From assembly GCA_029844215.1 (NCBI GenBank), contig JAQGDG010000264.1, positions 62,001-126,000 on the forward strand: DNA of 64,000 nt, given 5' to 3'. Every line of letters begins with the position of its first letter. Within the stretch, counting starts at the first letter, position 1. The position numbers and the translations under genes are program-made. This DNA comes from Przewalskia tangutica. Lineage: Eukaryota; Streptophyta; Magnoliopsida; Solanales; Solanaceae. This document shows positions 1 through 12,390 of this stretch, piece after piece. Below the pieces are notes generated by a model that saw only the letters and a list, made by a program, of their open reading frames with translations, made no database searches and was not told the origin of the DNA.

Positions 1-137
1 GTGGTGGGCATGTGTTCCAATATTGAGGTGGACATATGTCCAATTATTGTGGGAGACACTTGGTTGGAAGACCTCATCTTTCACATGGATCCTAATCCTA
101 ACCCTCCACTTGTTTTAATCTTGTCCCTTGAGTGTTC

Positions 138-145
138 TATAAATA
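138..145 (+). promoter_or_regulatory. LTR TATA box
   Basis: TATAAATA followed by a C-run and, about 25 bp on, CTTCTTCATCCAC. The same arrangement recurs in nearly every LTR of the window and marks the probable U3/R boundary. Confidence 0.7.
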
Positions 146-1845
146 CCCCCCTTGAGTGAAGACTTCTTCATCCACTCCACACTTTCTAAGTCTCAAAACC
201 TCTCCTTGTAGTGTTCTCGTCCCAACTCCTTCCCTTCCTAGTGGCTTCACGAGACACCCCTTTGTAGAAAGTTGCCTTCTAGTAGTTACTATTCCAAAAT
301 ACCCTAGCCCCAAATCCCTTATAGTTTTAGTAGAAGTTGGTTAGAAACTTCTAAGGGTTTCTTGGAGCTATCGGAGCGTGCAATTAGGAGCTAAACCTTG
401 CTCATGATCGACATTTAACTTGGATAATTTTGGGCTTGTCGAGGTAAATACTCTTGTCCTTCTATTGTAATTGGAGATTACATATAAGAATAGTTAAGAG
501 TTGAGTATACGATATAGAAGGATATTAAAGAATAGAATTGAACTGTAATCACAGTAGAAGGGTATAAAAGAAGAAGAATTGAACTGTACTTACATAGGAC
601 TGTATTTACAGTAGACTTGAGTAGTTTGACGGGTAGGGAAATGCTGCCCAATTTTCCGTAGAATAGAGAACCCTCTGTTTAGAATATCCTACAGAGTAGT
701 CTAGACGTTGATAGACGTATTTGACTATTATAGGTTGATACTCTGCGCGCGACATACTCGACTTGGCAGGTGGATTTCGCCGAGAAGGTATGTGATTCTT
801 CCTATCCTCTTGAGCATGATATTTTAAAATATATATATAGTACTAGGCGACGTGTGTTAAGCGAACATGGTTTTCGACGTCTTTTGACTTGAGTCTAAAT
901 AATAAGAACCTTGAAGTATTTCAAAAGAATTATGAATCATTTCTGAAAGAAGAGTAATACTTGATTTTTAAACAGAAAGCTTAAGAGTTATACTAGCTTT
1001 ATGGGAAGTTAGGTATAATGACTTAAGAAAGATAAAAGGAACAGTTTTACTTATTTGTTTATGAAAATCTTGTATTGATTTCTGAAAGGTGTAGTAAGAT
1101 AGTTTGATAAGTAAACATGTTATGACGCCACGTGTTAGTGTCTTGTGATGTTGTGTAGGGGTTATTATTGTTGTGCTTACGTTGTTAAACGTTAAGACCG
1201 TTATCGTTATTATATCACATACCCTGACTTGTTATACCAGGGCTTGCTACCCTTGATGCGGTCTATACTTATGCGGTCATGCAGTGACTATGCGAGTCGG
1301 GAGTTCCAGGATTGATCATTCCGGTGTATTATCCGATGCGAGGATTCATCATGCGCGTCGTGTGACTATGCGTCTATGTGACTATGCGATCGCGAGTCGA
1401 GGAGAATGCCGGTTAGCTACCCCGACGCGAATACCTCGCGGTGCATGTGTGACTACGCGGATCCGCGAAGTCAAGTCTGAATAGGCACGCATAATGATAC
1501 TATGGGCGATTGGCCTAGCTTCGATCATTAGCGGCCTAGAAAAGACCAGTTATGTTATACCTATTTTGCTTTTGGTTATCGCCGCGCACTATGCGCTACA
1601 TTAGTTGTTTCGCATATTTGTAAAATTGATTTTAAAATGGTATGATTTCATTTAAAGTACTTACGATTTCACATACTTGGTACTGTTGTCTTGACCTCTC
1701 CGGGCCGTTCATGCCGCAGTAAAGGAAAGGTAGCGGATCCTCGCTTTAGGATCTTTTCTTTAGTGTCGTGAGCTCCATCTTCTCCGAGGCTCGACTTTTA
1801 GGTATGATCTCACTGTTTGTGTAGATAGTTTTGTATATTCGGGGT

Positions 1846-1867
1846 ATGGCGGGCCCCGCCCCGCCAT
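1846..1867 (+). other. LTR stem-loop ATGGCGGG/CCCGCCAT
   Basis: An 8-bp perfect stem with a 6-nt loop, about 220 bp before the LTR end. Equivalent hairpins occur in the other LTRs, for example 11733-11748 (zero loop), 17617-17638, 46747-46769, 7163-7182, 24765-24785 and 30056-30076. Confidence 0.6.
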
Positions 1868-2131
1868 AGTTGTTTACTTCCTGTAGGTCTGTAGTCCTAT
1901 TATGCGGTTGGGATGAATCGCGGTTGGGTATTTATATATATATGCCGTAAGGCAACTTTTCCTCAGATAAACTGTGTCTCATTTACATTGTTTCATGTCT
2001 TGTTTTTATATTCCGCTGGTTACTCTGATGTATGACTACTTGGGTGCCTGGGTAAGGCACCAGTCACGGGCCCAGGATCGGGTCGTGACATTCATTTAGC
2101 AACTATTGGAATAAATTAGTATTTCCGGGCT

Positions 2132-2136
2132 CCTAG
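2132..2136. repeat. Left target-site duplication of S
   Basis: CCTAG immediately left of the TGTTA terminus; it matches 5489-5493. Confidence 0.85.
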
Positions 2137-5100
2137 TGTTATACCCCATATTTCCAGAGTATGTACGTAAGGACGTACGTACGAAAGTTTGAGCCTTAAG
2201 TTAGGCATAGGACCGAAAATTTTGTGCACAACCCCCGAAAAGAATCGTTTTCCGACGAAACATTTTCCAAAGCTTGCGTAATGAAAATTACGGCTATGTC
2301 ATTTATTATTTTTGCGGATTTTTCCGAGAGATAAAATATTTTGGACCAACGAGAGGGCGACACTTGTCACCTCAGTGAAGGGCGGTCTTGATAACCGATT
2401 GGTTGCACGTTTTGTGCCATGTCTGTGGCCTAATCCATGGGTCAATGTTTGTAAGGAATTGTGGAGTAGGGATGTGGGCACTTGGGCAAATCTGCCCTCC
2501 ACTTGCCCCACTTGGCTTGATCATGGACATTGGTTTCCTATAAATACCCCCTTTGAAGATTTCTTCATCCACTCCACAAATGTCTAAGTCTTGAAATCCC
2601 TCTCCTCACTCTTTATGGTTTCGTCAAGCCTCCCCTCCCCATTTCGCGAGGCTCCTTGGCCGAGAGATCTCTCCCCTCCTAGTGGTGTGGCCGAGACACA
2701 CCCCCTTGCCTAGTGGTTCTCGTAAAATACCCCTCTTGTAGAAAATATTCTCCAAGTATCGTTCTATACCAAAATACCTTAGCCTTATACCTTGTAGTAT
2801 TCGAAGTTACCTCTATCGTAGAGCAGGAAATACTACCTTTTGTCCTTTTGTATCAAACGAAACCTTAAGGAAAATCTTCATAGTCGGTTGAAGTGTTAAG
2901 TAGAAGTTCGCGAACTTCTAAGGGTTGTTTTGAGAGGGTTGGGCGCCCAGAGTGAGCTAAACGTTGCTCGGGATCGACATTTAAACTTGGATAATTTTGG
3001 GCTTATCGAGGTAAATATCTTGTCTCCTATTGTAATTGAGTTTACATAATATGAAGTATAAGAATTAAGTATAAGTTATATACCGGAAGGTATATAAGAA
3101 GGAATTGAACTTACATAGACCGTATTTACTGATGACTTGTGAAGTTTGTGGGTAGGGAAGTCTTACCAATTTTCCGTAGAATCTTGTATCTAGATTTATT
3201 CTCACCAGTAGTCTAGACATTTATAGACTTGTATAACCTTTATAGTTTGAAGTGCGAGTAGCATATTCTACTCGAGAAGGGTGGAAAAGGCTAGCCGACT
3301 ACAAGATTGAGCTATTTGCTAATAGTCGATAATCGTCGCGAGGTATGTGATTCTTCCTATCCTCTTGAGCATGATATTTTAAAAGGATATATATATAGTA
3401 CGGTAGACGTACGTGTGTTAACTGAACGTAGTTTTACGGCAATGTCTTTTGACTTAAGCCTGAATAATAAGAATCTGAAGTATTTCAAAAGAATTAAGAA
3501 ACCTTTTTGAAAGAAGAGTAATACTTAGTTTTAAAAGCTTAAGAGTTATGCTAGCTTTATGGGAAGTTAGGTATAACGACTTAAGAGAGATAAAAAGAAT
3601 GGTTTATTGATTTTAGAAGTTAAGAGACTTGATCTTAAAAGATAAGAGACTTGACTTAATTAAATTAATCTGAATTTTGTTAAAAAGTGTGAAACCTCAT
3701 TCGTGAGTAATGAGTACTGGGTTTTTAAAAGGAATAATGTTTTTACTGATTTCGGAAATCATAATAAGTATCGAACAAAGCAGCGCTAATAAAGGGAAAT
3801 GTATTGACTAATAAAGTATTATTAAAACCAGTAGAAACCTCCATCTGCATAGAAGCTAAGTTGAGACAAAATGATATTACATTTCCTAGATCATGGCTGC
3901 TTTAATAAGATTGTTGTGAACAAGAATAACCTACTCACATATAAGGCATATGTTTCTCAAATTATTTTAAAGGAGAATTATATCATTAAGTGATTAACTA
4001 TGAACTACGAAACCTTTCGAAAATGAGAAACTTGAGCATTTGAAATTAGGCAAACTTGAACGTTTGGAAAATAATGTTGTTAATTGATTTTACAAAGGGA
4101 ACGGTTTTTGGTTTACTTAAAAAGATAGTAACTCTATTTTTATACTACGGGTATTGTGTGACTTTTGTGAAAGAAACGGATCTTTTAAAGAGTTAATGTA
4201 TGAAGTACTTTGGCGATAAAAACCCGAACTTGTTGACATATAGTAGAAAGTACCTTGTGTGAATAACTTGATTGTGTTGGTTTGTGATAGCCTTGTAATA
4301 CTTCCTTGTTGATCTGATAATTAAACATGTTAGGATGTTATGTGTGTTAGTGTCTTGTGATGTTTGTGTAAATGGGTTTCCCTTGTTGTGCTTATGTTGT
4401 TTAACGGTAAGCCGTTATGCTAGTATTACATCACTCACCTCTTGACATGATTCCGGGGGTTAAGCTGCCCTCCGATGCGGGGTAGACTCAGCGATGCAGG
4501 ACCATGATTCGAGAATACCTATGCGGTCCCGGGACCTATGCGAGCTACGAGTTCCGTGTTAGTGTCGCGGCCTTTGTGGTCATGCGGTCTACGTGGCCAT
4601 GCGGATCGCGAGTCCAGGCGCCGGAGTAGCTACCTTCGATGCGCGGAATACCTCATGCGGGCCATCGAGTGGCCTTGCGCGAGTCGGGAAGTTCGAGGAC
4701 TAGACGCCGCACATTAGATACATGCGCGGTGACGGCTTCGATCATGTGGCGGTCTAGACAGATCTCATGATACGCTTTATGACCTTGTTGACTGCTGGTG
4801 TTAGTAGTCGGCTATGCCTTCGCATTTACCCCAGACGGTTTTATTATGACACGTGGGACACGTGCTCATGTATTCCTTGGTGCTTTTATATCATGCATCG
4901 CCAGTGGCGGAAGGTATTCCACGCATGATTGATGTTGTGGCGCGAGACCCATAGTTGTATTTGAGTAATGACTTTGAGGCGTGAGTCCACGACTTGACAT
5001 GACCGCTATTTATTGTGAATCGTAGTTTGGTTATCATACATGTCTCCGCTTTATATAGACTATTATGACTTCATTTACGAGTTTCGCCACATACTTGGTA

Positions 5101-5488
5101 CCTATTATCGACCTTCTTGGGCCGCGTCATGCCGCAGTAGGTACACCGTGTTGATCCTCGCTCATGTGGTCACAGTTCAGTTGGGAAGCTCCGTTTCTCG
5201 GAGGCTTATCGTATAGTCCCTGTTGTTGTAGGTGCTTACATTCGGGGTATGGCGGGCCCACCCCGTTGTTGTCATATCATTCGTAAGTCAGTAGCAAAAG
5301 GTGGGCGAGTTGTAATGGGATGTAATGTTCGATTTAAGCTTTATATATATATGCCGAAAGGCAACTTTTCTTCGATAAACATGTGTCTCCTTTACATTGT
5401 TTCATGTTGTGTTTTATATTCACGATTGACACTCGATGTTATATCACTAGGGTGCCAGGTAGCAAGTCACGCCCGTTCGGTCGTGACA
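2137..5488 (+). mobile_element. Solo LTR S, Ty3/gypsy (3352 bp)
   Basis: Starts TGTTATACCCC at 2137 and ends GTCGTGACA at 5488. Both flanks carry the 5-bp duplication CCTAG, and there is neither PBS nor polypurine tract, so this is a solo LTR left by recombination between the two LTRs of one element. U3 resembles the LTRs of F and H. It contains a TATA box, the minisatellite slot at about 4440-4700 and a decayed copy of the ATGGCGGG stem near 5246. It sits inside LTR J. Confidence 0.9.
2539..2546 (+). promoter_or_regulatory. TATA box of S
   Basis: TATAAATA about 400 bp from the LTR start, followed by ATTTCTTCATCCACTCC. Confidence 0.7.
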
Positions 5489-5493
5489 CCTAG
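5489..5493. repeat. Right target-site duplication of S
   Basis: CCTAG directly after the CA terminus at 5488. Confidence 0.85.
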
Positions 5494-6171
5494 TATTGAA
5501 ATAACATTGGAATACTACTAGGGATACTAGGCCAAGGTATTTGGGATAATACAATAATACTCAAGGTATTTTCCACTCAAGTGGGGGAGGGGGGACGAAA
5601 CAACTACATAGGGAGGAGTATTTTGCCTTGGAAGCTTAAGTGTGGGATGAAAATTGTCTTCAACTTGGGGGTATATATAGAAGAATCAAGGTCAAGATTT
5701 AAGCAAATGTAAGGTGTAGATTGGGGACATGTGGGTGGGTAGTTTACCAACCATTTGCTCTACAAAATGGGAGTGGCTTGCCACTCCCCCAAAACGCCCA
5801 CGCAGTGTCTTTCATCAATTCGCCACATACAAGGTGACACGTGTCGCCCCCCTACTCGTCCAAAATATTTCATCTTCCGAAAATACCCGTAATGCCAAAA
5901 ATCCGAAAATAAAGTGGGCCACACAAAACCGTAAATTCTCCCGTGGGCCCCACGTGACCAATTTCGGAAATAAAATTCCATAAATCTTAAAAATTCCAAA
6001 AAGTCCGAATACCAAATCTGGGAATCCAATTCCCATTAATGAACCTTTTTCCTACACAAAATTCGGAAACTTTTCCGTCGAAAAATCACATCTTTCTTTC
6101 TTTCCAATTTTAATGTCGTATTTACGTACGTACGTCCTCATATACATACCCTGGAACTACGGGGTGTAACA

Positions 6172-6751
6172 CCCTCCTCATCTGTGGAGGCAAGAAGTGA
6201 TTGAGAAAAGCCTCCGAGAACTCGTCCCAAGTAGCTGGGGACGCGTGCTCTCCCCGGGACAACTCCCACGAGTCAACTCCGATCATTGCGGTATCACGCA
6301 CCGATGCGAACCGAAGATCACGGACTTGCCAAGGTTTACGTCTTGATCACTCGCATGATCCTCAGAATCGACGGATGAACTCGGCGGATCATCCTCGCCT
6401 CGACGATAGAACTCGCGGCTACAACTCGTAAAATCTCGTAGCCTCAAACTATCCGATCTCGGGTGAACCACAGTCTTTACCTGAATCGAATCCGATTCTA
6501 TCCTCATGTCGCCACGATCACGGCGATGGGGCCATCTCTCAGAAACCCATCTCATCTGCTTCCAGCCGTGGAGAGGCAGTATCGGGTCTCATCGCCCATC
6601 GCTGCGCCCTAACCTCGCTGGCCGGCGGCGTCGTGGAACTCGCCGTCTCGGGTATAGACTGGGCCTGAGCCCTCGTGACTCTTTGTGTCCTACTAGCAGC
6701 TCCCTCGGCTGCCTTGCCCTTCTAGGCTCGGGTTGTCTTACGTGGAGGCAT
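6172..6751 (-). pseudogene. Gag N-terminal fragment (element H)
   Basis: The minus-strand start codon at 6751 opens a gag beginning MPPR-like, as in E, F, C and D. About 190 codons remain, ending in the capsid region around the conserved PPQMRR segment, where LTR J interrupts. The frame is broken several times. Everything downstream (rest of capsid, knuckles, pol) lies left of J, outside the window. Gag would form the virus-like particle in the cytoplasm. Assignment rests on alignment with the gag starts at 37261 (E), 63708 (F) and 29640 (D). Confidence 0.75.
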
Positions 6752-6951
6752 AACTGTTAAAAAAAGGAAATACGTTAGAGGGGTCCAACTTATAACACCT
6801 TCTAAGGCACGATCTCGAGTGAGAAGAATGGAAACCAATCCTAAATATCCTATAGCCTCTGATTATTGGTGTGGTGCACAACACACCGATAATCACTCTA
6901 CAGATACGGATCGTAGACACTTTCCGAGGATTAATCGCTCGATACCACTTT
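6752..6951 (-). promoter_or_regulatory. H leader: PBS and dimer-type hairpin
   Basis: A 200-bp leader between LTR and gag start. The PBS (6936-6947 region, reading TGGTATCGAGCG) is the initiator-Met tRNA site with CAG reduced to CG. At 6861-6894 lies a 34-nt hairpin: 13-nt arms with one mismatch around the loop TTGTGCAC, which contains self-complementary GTGCAC. Confidence 0.8.
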
Positions 6952-9385
6952 TGTCACGACTGCCCGGAGCGTGGATCGTGCCTTACCCGCACCCAAGTAG
7001 TCATACATCGAGAAATCGCGAATATAAAAACAAGACATGAAAGCTTGTAAAATGAGACACGCTTTATCTCGAGAAAATGTCGCTTTCGCATATATATATA
7101 AACAAAGTCCCATTCATCCCAATCATATAATAGACTACATACCTCTAAGAAGATAAACAACTATGGCGGACAGCCCCGCCATACCCTGAATGTACAAAAC
7201 TATCTACAACAACAGGAGATCATACCAAAAGTCGAGCCTCCAGAAGATGGAGCTCGACACCAAAGTAAGGATCCTAAGGATGTGGATCTAGCACTGCTTT
7301 CCCTTACGGCATGAACGCAGCCCCCAAGGAGGTCGATAACAGTACCAAGTATGTGAAATCGTAAAGTACTTAAATGAAATCATATCATTTTAAAACCAAT
7401 TTTACAAATACGTATTTAAACAACCAATGTAATCGCGCATAGTGCCACATCACAAACAAGAGTAATAATAGGTAAATCAGAATGTGTCTTATCTAGGCCG
7501 AATGATCGGCAAGGCCAATCGCCCATAGTATCATTATGCATAATCGACTCAGTAGTCCGCAGAGCCACCTAGGCCCGCGTGAGGTATTCCCCACATCGGT
7601 AGCTACTCGCATCGCCCCGACTCAGAGTACGCATGGCCACATAGACCGCATGGCCACATGGACCGCACACTAACGGAACTCGTAGCTCGCATGGGTCCCC
7701 GACCCGCATGAGGTATTCTCGAATCATAGTCACACGCATCGCCCGAGGTATACCCAGCATCGGCGTGACAACCCAGATATCATGTCAAGAGGTGAGTGAT
7801 GTAATACTAACGTAACGGCCACGTTAAACAACATAAGCACAACAAGAATAACCTCTTATACAAACGTTACAAGACACTAACACACATAGCATCATAATAT
7901 GTCTACTCATCAAACCATCTTATTATACTTTCCCGAAATCAATACAACTCTTTCATAAACACATAAGTAAACTGTTCCTTTTATCTTTCTTAAGTCGTTA
8001 TACCTAACTTCCCATAAAGCTAGTATAACTCTTAAGCTTTTGTTTTCGTAACAAATATTCTTCTTCTTTCAAAATGATTTATAATTCTTTTGAAAGACTT
8101 CAAGATTCTTATTATTTAGACTCAAGTCAAAAGACGCCAAGTAAAACCATGTTCGGCTAACACACGCACGCCTACCGTACTATATATATTTTAAAATATC
8201 ATGCTCAAGAGTATAGGAAGAATCACATACCTTCTACAAATCCACCGCCAAGTCGAATATGTCACAGAGTATCAACCTACAATAGTCAAATACGCCTATC
8301 AACGCCTAGACTACTCAGAGGATAAACTAAGAGGGTTCTCTATTCTACGAAAATCGGGCAAAGACTTCCTACCCGTAAACTATACAAGTCTCAGAATACA
8401 CCCTATGTAAGTACAGTTCAATCTTCTCTAATTCTTCTGATGCGATTACAGTTCTATTCTCTTCTGTAATACCCTTCTATGTATTTTATACTTATTTTTA
8501 TACTTCTACAGTATGTATTCTCCAATTACAGTGGAAGGATAAGATTATTATTTACCTCGGTAAGCCCAAAATTATCCAAGATAAAAGTCGATCCTGAGCA
8601 AGGTTTAGCTCCTAATCTGTACGCTCCAATCCGCTCCAAGAAACCCTTAGAAGTTTCTACACCACTTCTACTTACAACTTCAACCAACTATGAAGATTTC
8701 CCCAGGGTTTTGTTTAGTGACTAATGGATATAAGATAGTATTTCTGGGCTTTTAGTATAGAGGTGACTTTGGAATACTACTAGATATACGACTAGGGTAT
8801 TTTGGGGATAGTAACAATACTTGGAGAGTATTTTCTACCAAGGGGGAAAGGGCTTTGCCGAGACTACAATAAAGGGGAAGGCGTTTGGCAAAGCTCTTCA
8901 CAAGAGGGGCTTTGGACGAGAGCTTCTCTCAAAGCGGGGAAGTTTGGAGACTTGGAAGATGATTTGTGGATGAAGAAGTCTTCAACTCCAAGGGGTATTT
9001 ATAGGACTTTCAAGGTCAAGATGAAGGCAAGTGGAGGCGCGGAGGGTGTGGATTTGCACAAGTGCACCCTATCCCTACTCCACAAATCACTCACAAACAT
9101 CGACCTTGGTTTAGGCCTTAAAATCGTGCCAACCATGCCCTCTTTGCCGTTCACTGAGGTGACAAGTGTCACCCTCTCGTTGGTCCAAAATATTTCATCT
9201 CTCGAAAATCCGCAAAATAATAAATGTCGCAAAGTAATTTTCCTTCGCAGCTTTGGAAGACGTTTCGTCGCAAAACAATTATTTTCGTGGGTTGTGCACA
9301 TATTTTCGTCCCTATGCCTACTTTAAGGCTTAAACTTTTGTATGTACGCCCTTACGTACATACTCTGGAAATACGGGCTATAACA
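6952..9385 (-). repeat. 5' LTR of H (2434 bp)
   Basis: On the minus strand it runs from TGTTATAGCCC at 9385 to GTCGTGACA at 6952, followed by leader and gag of H. The TATA box is at 8996-9003, the minisatellite slot at about 7560-7770 and the stem-loop at 7163-7182. The TG terminus at 9385 abuts LTR K exactly, so H inserted into K. It lacks several hundred bp relative to T LTRs, mainly the middle AT-rich part. Confidence 0.85.
8996..9003 (-). promoter_or_regulatory. TATA box of H LTR
   Basis: TATAAATA on the minus strand about 385 bp from the LTR start, followed on that strand by CCTTGGAG and GACTTCTTCATCCAC. Confidence 0.7.
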
Positions 9386-10176
9386 GTGGCATTTGCATAT
9401 TCCGTGGATTTGCTACCCACGATGCGAGGAATACCTCATGCGAGTCCGCAAGGGCTTATGCAGGTGAAATAGTCCCATACGGGCGGATACATCCTATGTG
9501 AGGAATACCTCGCGAGTCCGTAGTGGCTTATGCGGGTGAAATAGTCCCATGCGAGGAATACCTCACGCGTCCACGCGACTACGCGTGAAATAGTCCCGAG
9601 TAGGATTGCTTAATGATATCCGCGCGGTCCCGCTGATCGTGAGCTTCCTATTTTATGTAAGTATACTCCTATTTACTCTCATTGTTAGTAAGGCACGATA
9701 TCGTAATTTGATTATCATACATGTCTCACTTTGTTTTAAACTTATGATGTAATTACGATTTTCCGCTTACATACTTAGTACATATTGTATGCGACCTTCT
9801 GGCCGCTCACGCCGCAGTAGGGTAACAGTGGTGGATCCTCATTCTTAGGATCACTTATCGACGCCGAAGCTCCATTTCTCCCGAGGCTTGTCTTTTGGTA
9901 CGCTCTTTCCTGATGTTGTAGATTTATGTACATTCGTGGTATGGCGCCCGTCGCCATTGTTATTCCTAGGTCCAGATTCACATACGTTGGTCGGTAAGAA
10001 CCGAGTTGTATGCTTGTACTTTTGATTATGTTTATATTATGGAAGGCGCTTATCGGCTCGCTTGTGTTGTTTATTGTTTACACATGTTTTTTTGTTGTGT
10101 ATGTTCATCGCTATTCTCTCGATATATACAGGCAGGGTGCCTGGTAGGCACCGTCGCGCCCCGGTCGGTCGTGAGA
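9386..10176 (+). repeat. LTR K, 3' part only
   Basis: Plus-strand equivalent of the last roughly 740 bp of the E-type LTR (inverted relative to 11501-12240): minisatellite slot with GGAATACCTC repeats, TGATTATCATACATGTCTC block, and terminal GGTCGTGAGA (CA changed to GA). Its left side is cut at H. Its right end abuts the PR region of G, so K entered G before H entered K. Confidence 0.75.
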
Positions 10177-11500
10177 ATCACCCACTGCGTAGCTACCTCA
10201 AAAGGCTCTATCGACACCCGCCATCTCTATTCTACCAAAGAATAATAGGGACACATGGACAAGGTAGAACTGGATCTATCAAAGCATAAACGCCACAATA
10301 TGAAATCAATAATGTACCGACGATCCATCGGAAGCTCTCCGATCCCGCTTAAAGGAATATACGCTCGTGGACCGCTAGAACTAGGACCACCACCACGACC
10401 TCTGCCGCGGCCTGCCGGTCCGTGAACACCCTGCCCTCCGGGGCGCATAACCACAGAAGAAGAAGACCCAACCACTGACCCTGTCGGCTGAACCATACCA
10501 CCCATGTCGCCTGCCTGACAATCTCTTCAAATGGCCTGCGGGCCGCAAGAGTAACAAGATCCTGGAGGAATACGACACCCCCACGATGGGAACCGCCACA
10601 TCGACCACACCGAGGTAAAGGTGGCCTCATTCGACCGAATCCTGCCTCGGGAACCCGGCCTGACCGCCTCGAATAACCCTACCGATCAAACCTCCTTCCG
10701 TAAAACCGAAGGAGCACTCGTGTCGCTGAAATGTGGACTGCTTACCACTGAGGTCGCCTCGAAATTACCTCAAACCGTCTTGCCCCGGCCCTGCAGAAGG
10801 CCTGAAGTCCGCCGATCCTCTCTCTCTCCTCTATCCCCGCATAAGCTGCGTCATGGCAATATCCATACCGGTGAAGGGCCACCTGTGCACGCAGAATCAT
10901 ATAAAGGTCTAGCCCCATCACATAGCGATGAACTATGTCCGCCATGTCAGCCACAATGGTGAGCGCATACCTGGCCAATGAGTCAAACTCCAGGTTGTAC
11001 TCTCTGATAGTCCTCCCATTCTGTCTCAATGTCAAGAATCTATCCACGCGGACTCTCCTCATCTCAGGAGGCAAAAAGTGATCCAGTAAGGCCTCTGTGA
11101 ACTCATCCCAAACAGCTGGAAGAGCATTCACACCTCTAGACAACTCTCATGACTCAAACCAGTTCAACGCAATATCGCCTAACCGGTAAGAAGCTAACAC
11201 AACTGACTCTGTCTCCGAGGCCCTAAGCACTGCATAGTCCATCAGAATCGCTGAATAAACTCGAGGATCCTCTCGATATCGAACCATAGAACCCGTGGAT
11301 TGCAACCTGAAAATCCGAATCCTCAAACCGCTCACGGGTTAGCTACTCGCTCTGTCGCGTTCGCCACTATGCTAGTCAATAACCTGACCGCTCTCCGTAA
11401 TCTATACTCGCCCGCCGCGAATCGAGGCTCGGTATCGGAACCTCTGGAGCTACGACCGCTTCCTCCTCTAATCATCGTCGCTGAACTTCGCCCGACCGCC
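10177..11500 (-). pseudogene. Gag-PR remnant (element G)
   Basis: Minus-strand fragment closely similar to E 35773-37150. From high to low coordinates it holds gag N-terminal sequence (to 11500), capsid (11335-10742, with WDEFTEALLDHFLPPEMRR and a REYNLEFDSLARYAL run), the knuckle region (about 10640-10500), a Ser/Gly-rich linker, and the start of the aspartic protease at 10177. Frames are broken repeatedly. Gag start, leader and LTR are missing because the U5 end of E LTR lies exactly at 11501; LTR K cuts the PR side. G appears to be the oldest element in this stack. Confidence 0.8.
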
Positions 11501-12247
11501 TGTCACGACCACTTCGGGCGATCGTGCCCTACTGGCACCCTGTTCGTGCATACATCGAGAATAGCGTGAACATACACAACATACAACATATTTAGACAAT
11601 AACATCACAAAGCTGGCCGATAAGGCCGCTTTCCATAAAATATGCATAATCAAAAGCAAAATCAGACAACTGTTCTGGTTCTGACCCCAAACCACAACAT
11701 GTGACAAAGCAGACCTCTAAGAATAACAATGCATGGCGGGCCCGCCATACCTGAATGTACATAAATCTACAACATCGTGGAAAGATCGTACCAAAAGACA
11801 AGCCTCCAAGAAATGGAGCTTCGACGTCGATAAGTGATCCTAAGAATGAGGATCCACCACCGCTACTCCACATGCGGCATGAACGCAGCTCGAGAGGGTC
11901 GAAGACACGATATGTACTAAGTATGTAAACGGAAAATATAATTACATCATAAGTTTAAAACAAAGCCGAGACATGTATGATAATAAAATTACGATGACAC
12001 GCCTTACTAACAATGAGTAACTAAGAGTATACGTCTGACATAAAAATAGGAAGCTCACGATCAGCGGGACCATCCGCCCACGGTATCATTACAATCCTAC
12101 TCGGGACTATTTCACCCGCATAGGTCGTGTGAACCCGCATGAGGTATTCCTCGCATGCCAGACTACCGCATGAAACTATTTCACCGCGTAAGCCCATAAG
12201 GACTCGCATGAGGTATTCTCGCATCGTGGGTAGCAAATCCACGTAAC

Positions 12248-12390
12248 GGTGGTATAACGATCTTGGGGATTTACCCTCATTTATACTTACTGAAGAAGGT
12301 GGTATGGCGTCTTGGGGCTTGCCTCATTCATACTCTTACCGAGAATGTGGTATAACGATCTTGGGGTTTACCCTCATTTATACTCTTACC
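12248..12390 (-). repeat. 48-50 bp tandem repeat, three units
   Basis: Units at about 12248-12297, 12298-12345 and 12346-12390, each with GTGGTATAACGATCTTGGGG and CCTCATTTATACT-like halves; the middle one is the most diverged. It lies in the LTR minisatellite slot. Confidence 0.75.

Larger units (their letters stand above)
1..2090 (+). repeat. LTR of the T family, left end outside window
   Basis: The sequence follows the T-array LTRs (for example 38020-40908) from the short GTTGTGG/GACATATGT repeat through the TATA box, the minisatellite slot (about 1240-1480) and the U5-side region to the terminal GTCGTGACA at 2090. The first roughly 400 bp of the LTR lie left of the window. No PBS follows, so it is a solo LTR or the 3' LTR of a plus-strand element. 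It ends inside minus LTR J. The CTG and CAG sites scrambled in other copies are intact here (actgtattta near 600). Confidence 0.85.
2091..6171 (-). repeat. Minus-strand LTR J, split by solo LTR S
   Basis: Made of 2091-2136 and 5489-6171, which become continuous if S is removed. On the minus strand it starts TGTTACACCCCGTAGTTCC, closer to the C-type LTR than to the LTR of H. Its terminus at 6171 abuts H gag directly with no polypurine tract, so J is best read as an insertion into H gag. The remainder lies left of LTR 1-2090. A TATATATA sits at 5672-5679. Confidence 0.75.

Noticed and set aside
8802..9326. 174-codon plus-strand ORF
   Set aside because: It lies antisense in the H LTR across TATA and U3; no domain and no homologous frame in other LTRs.
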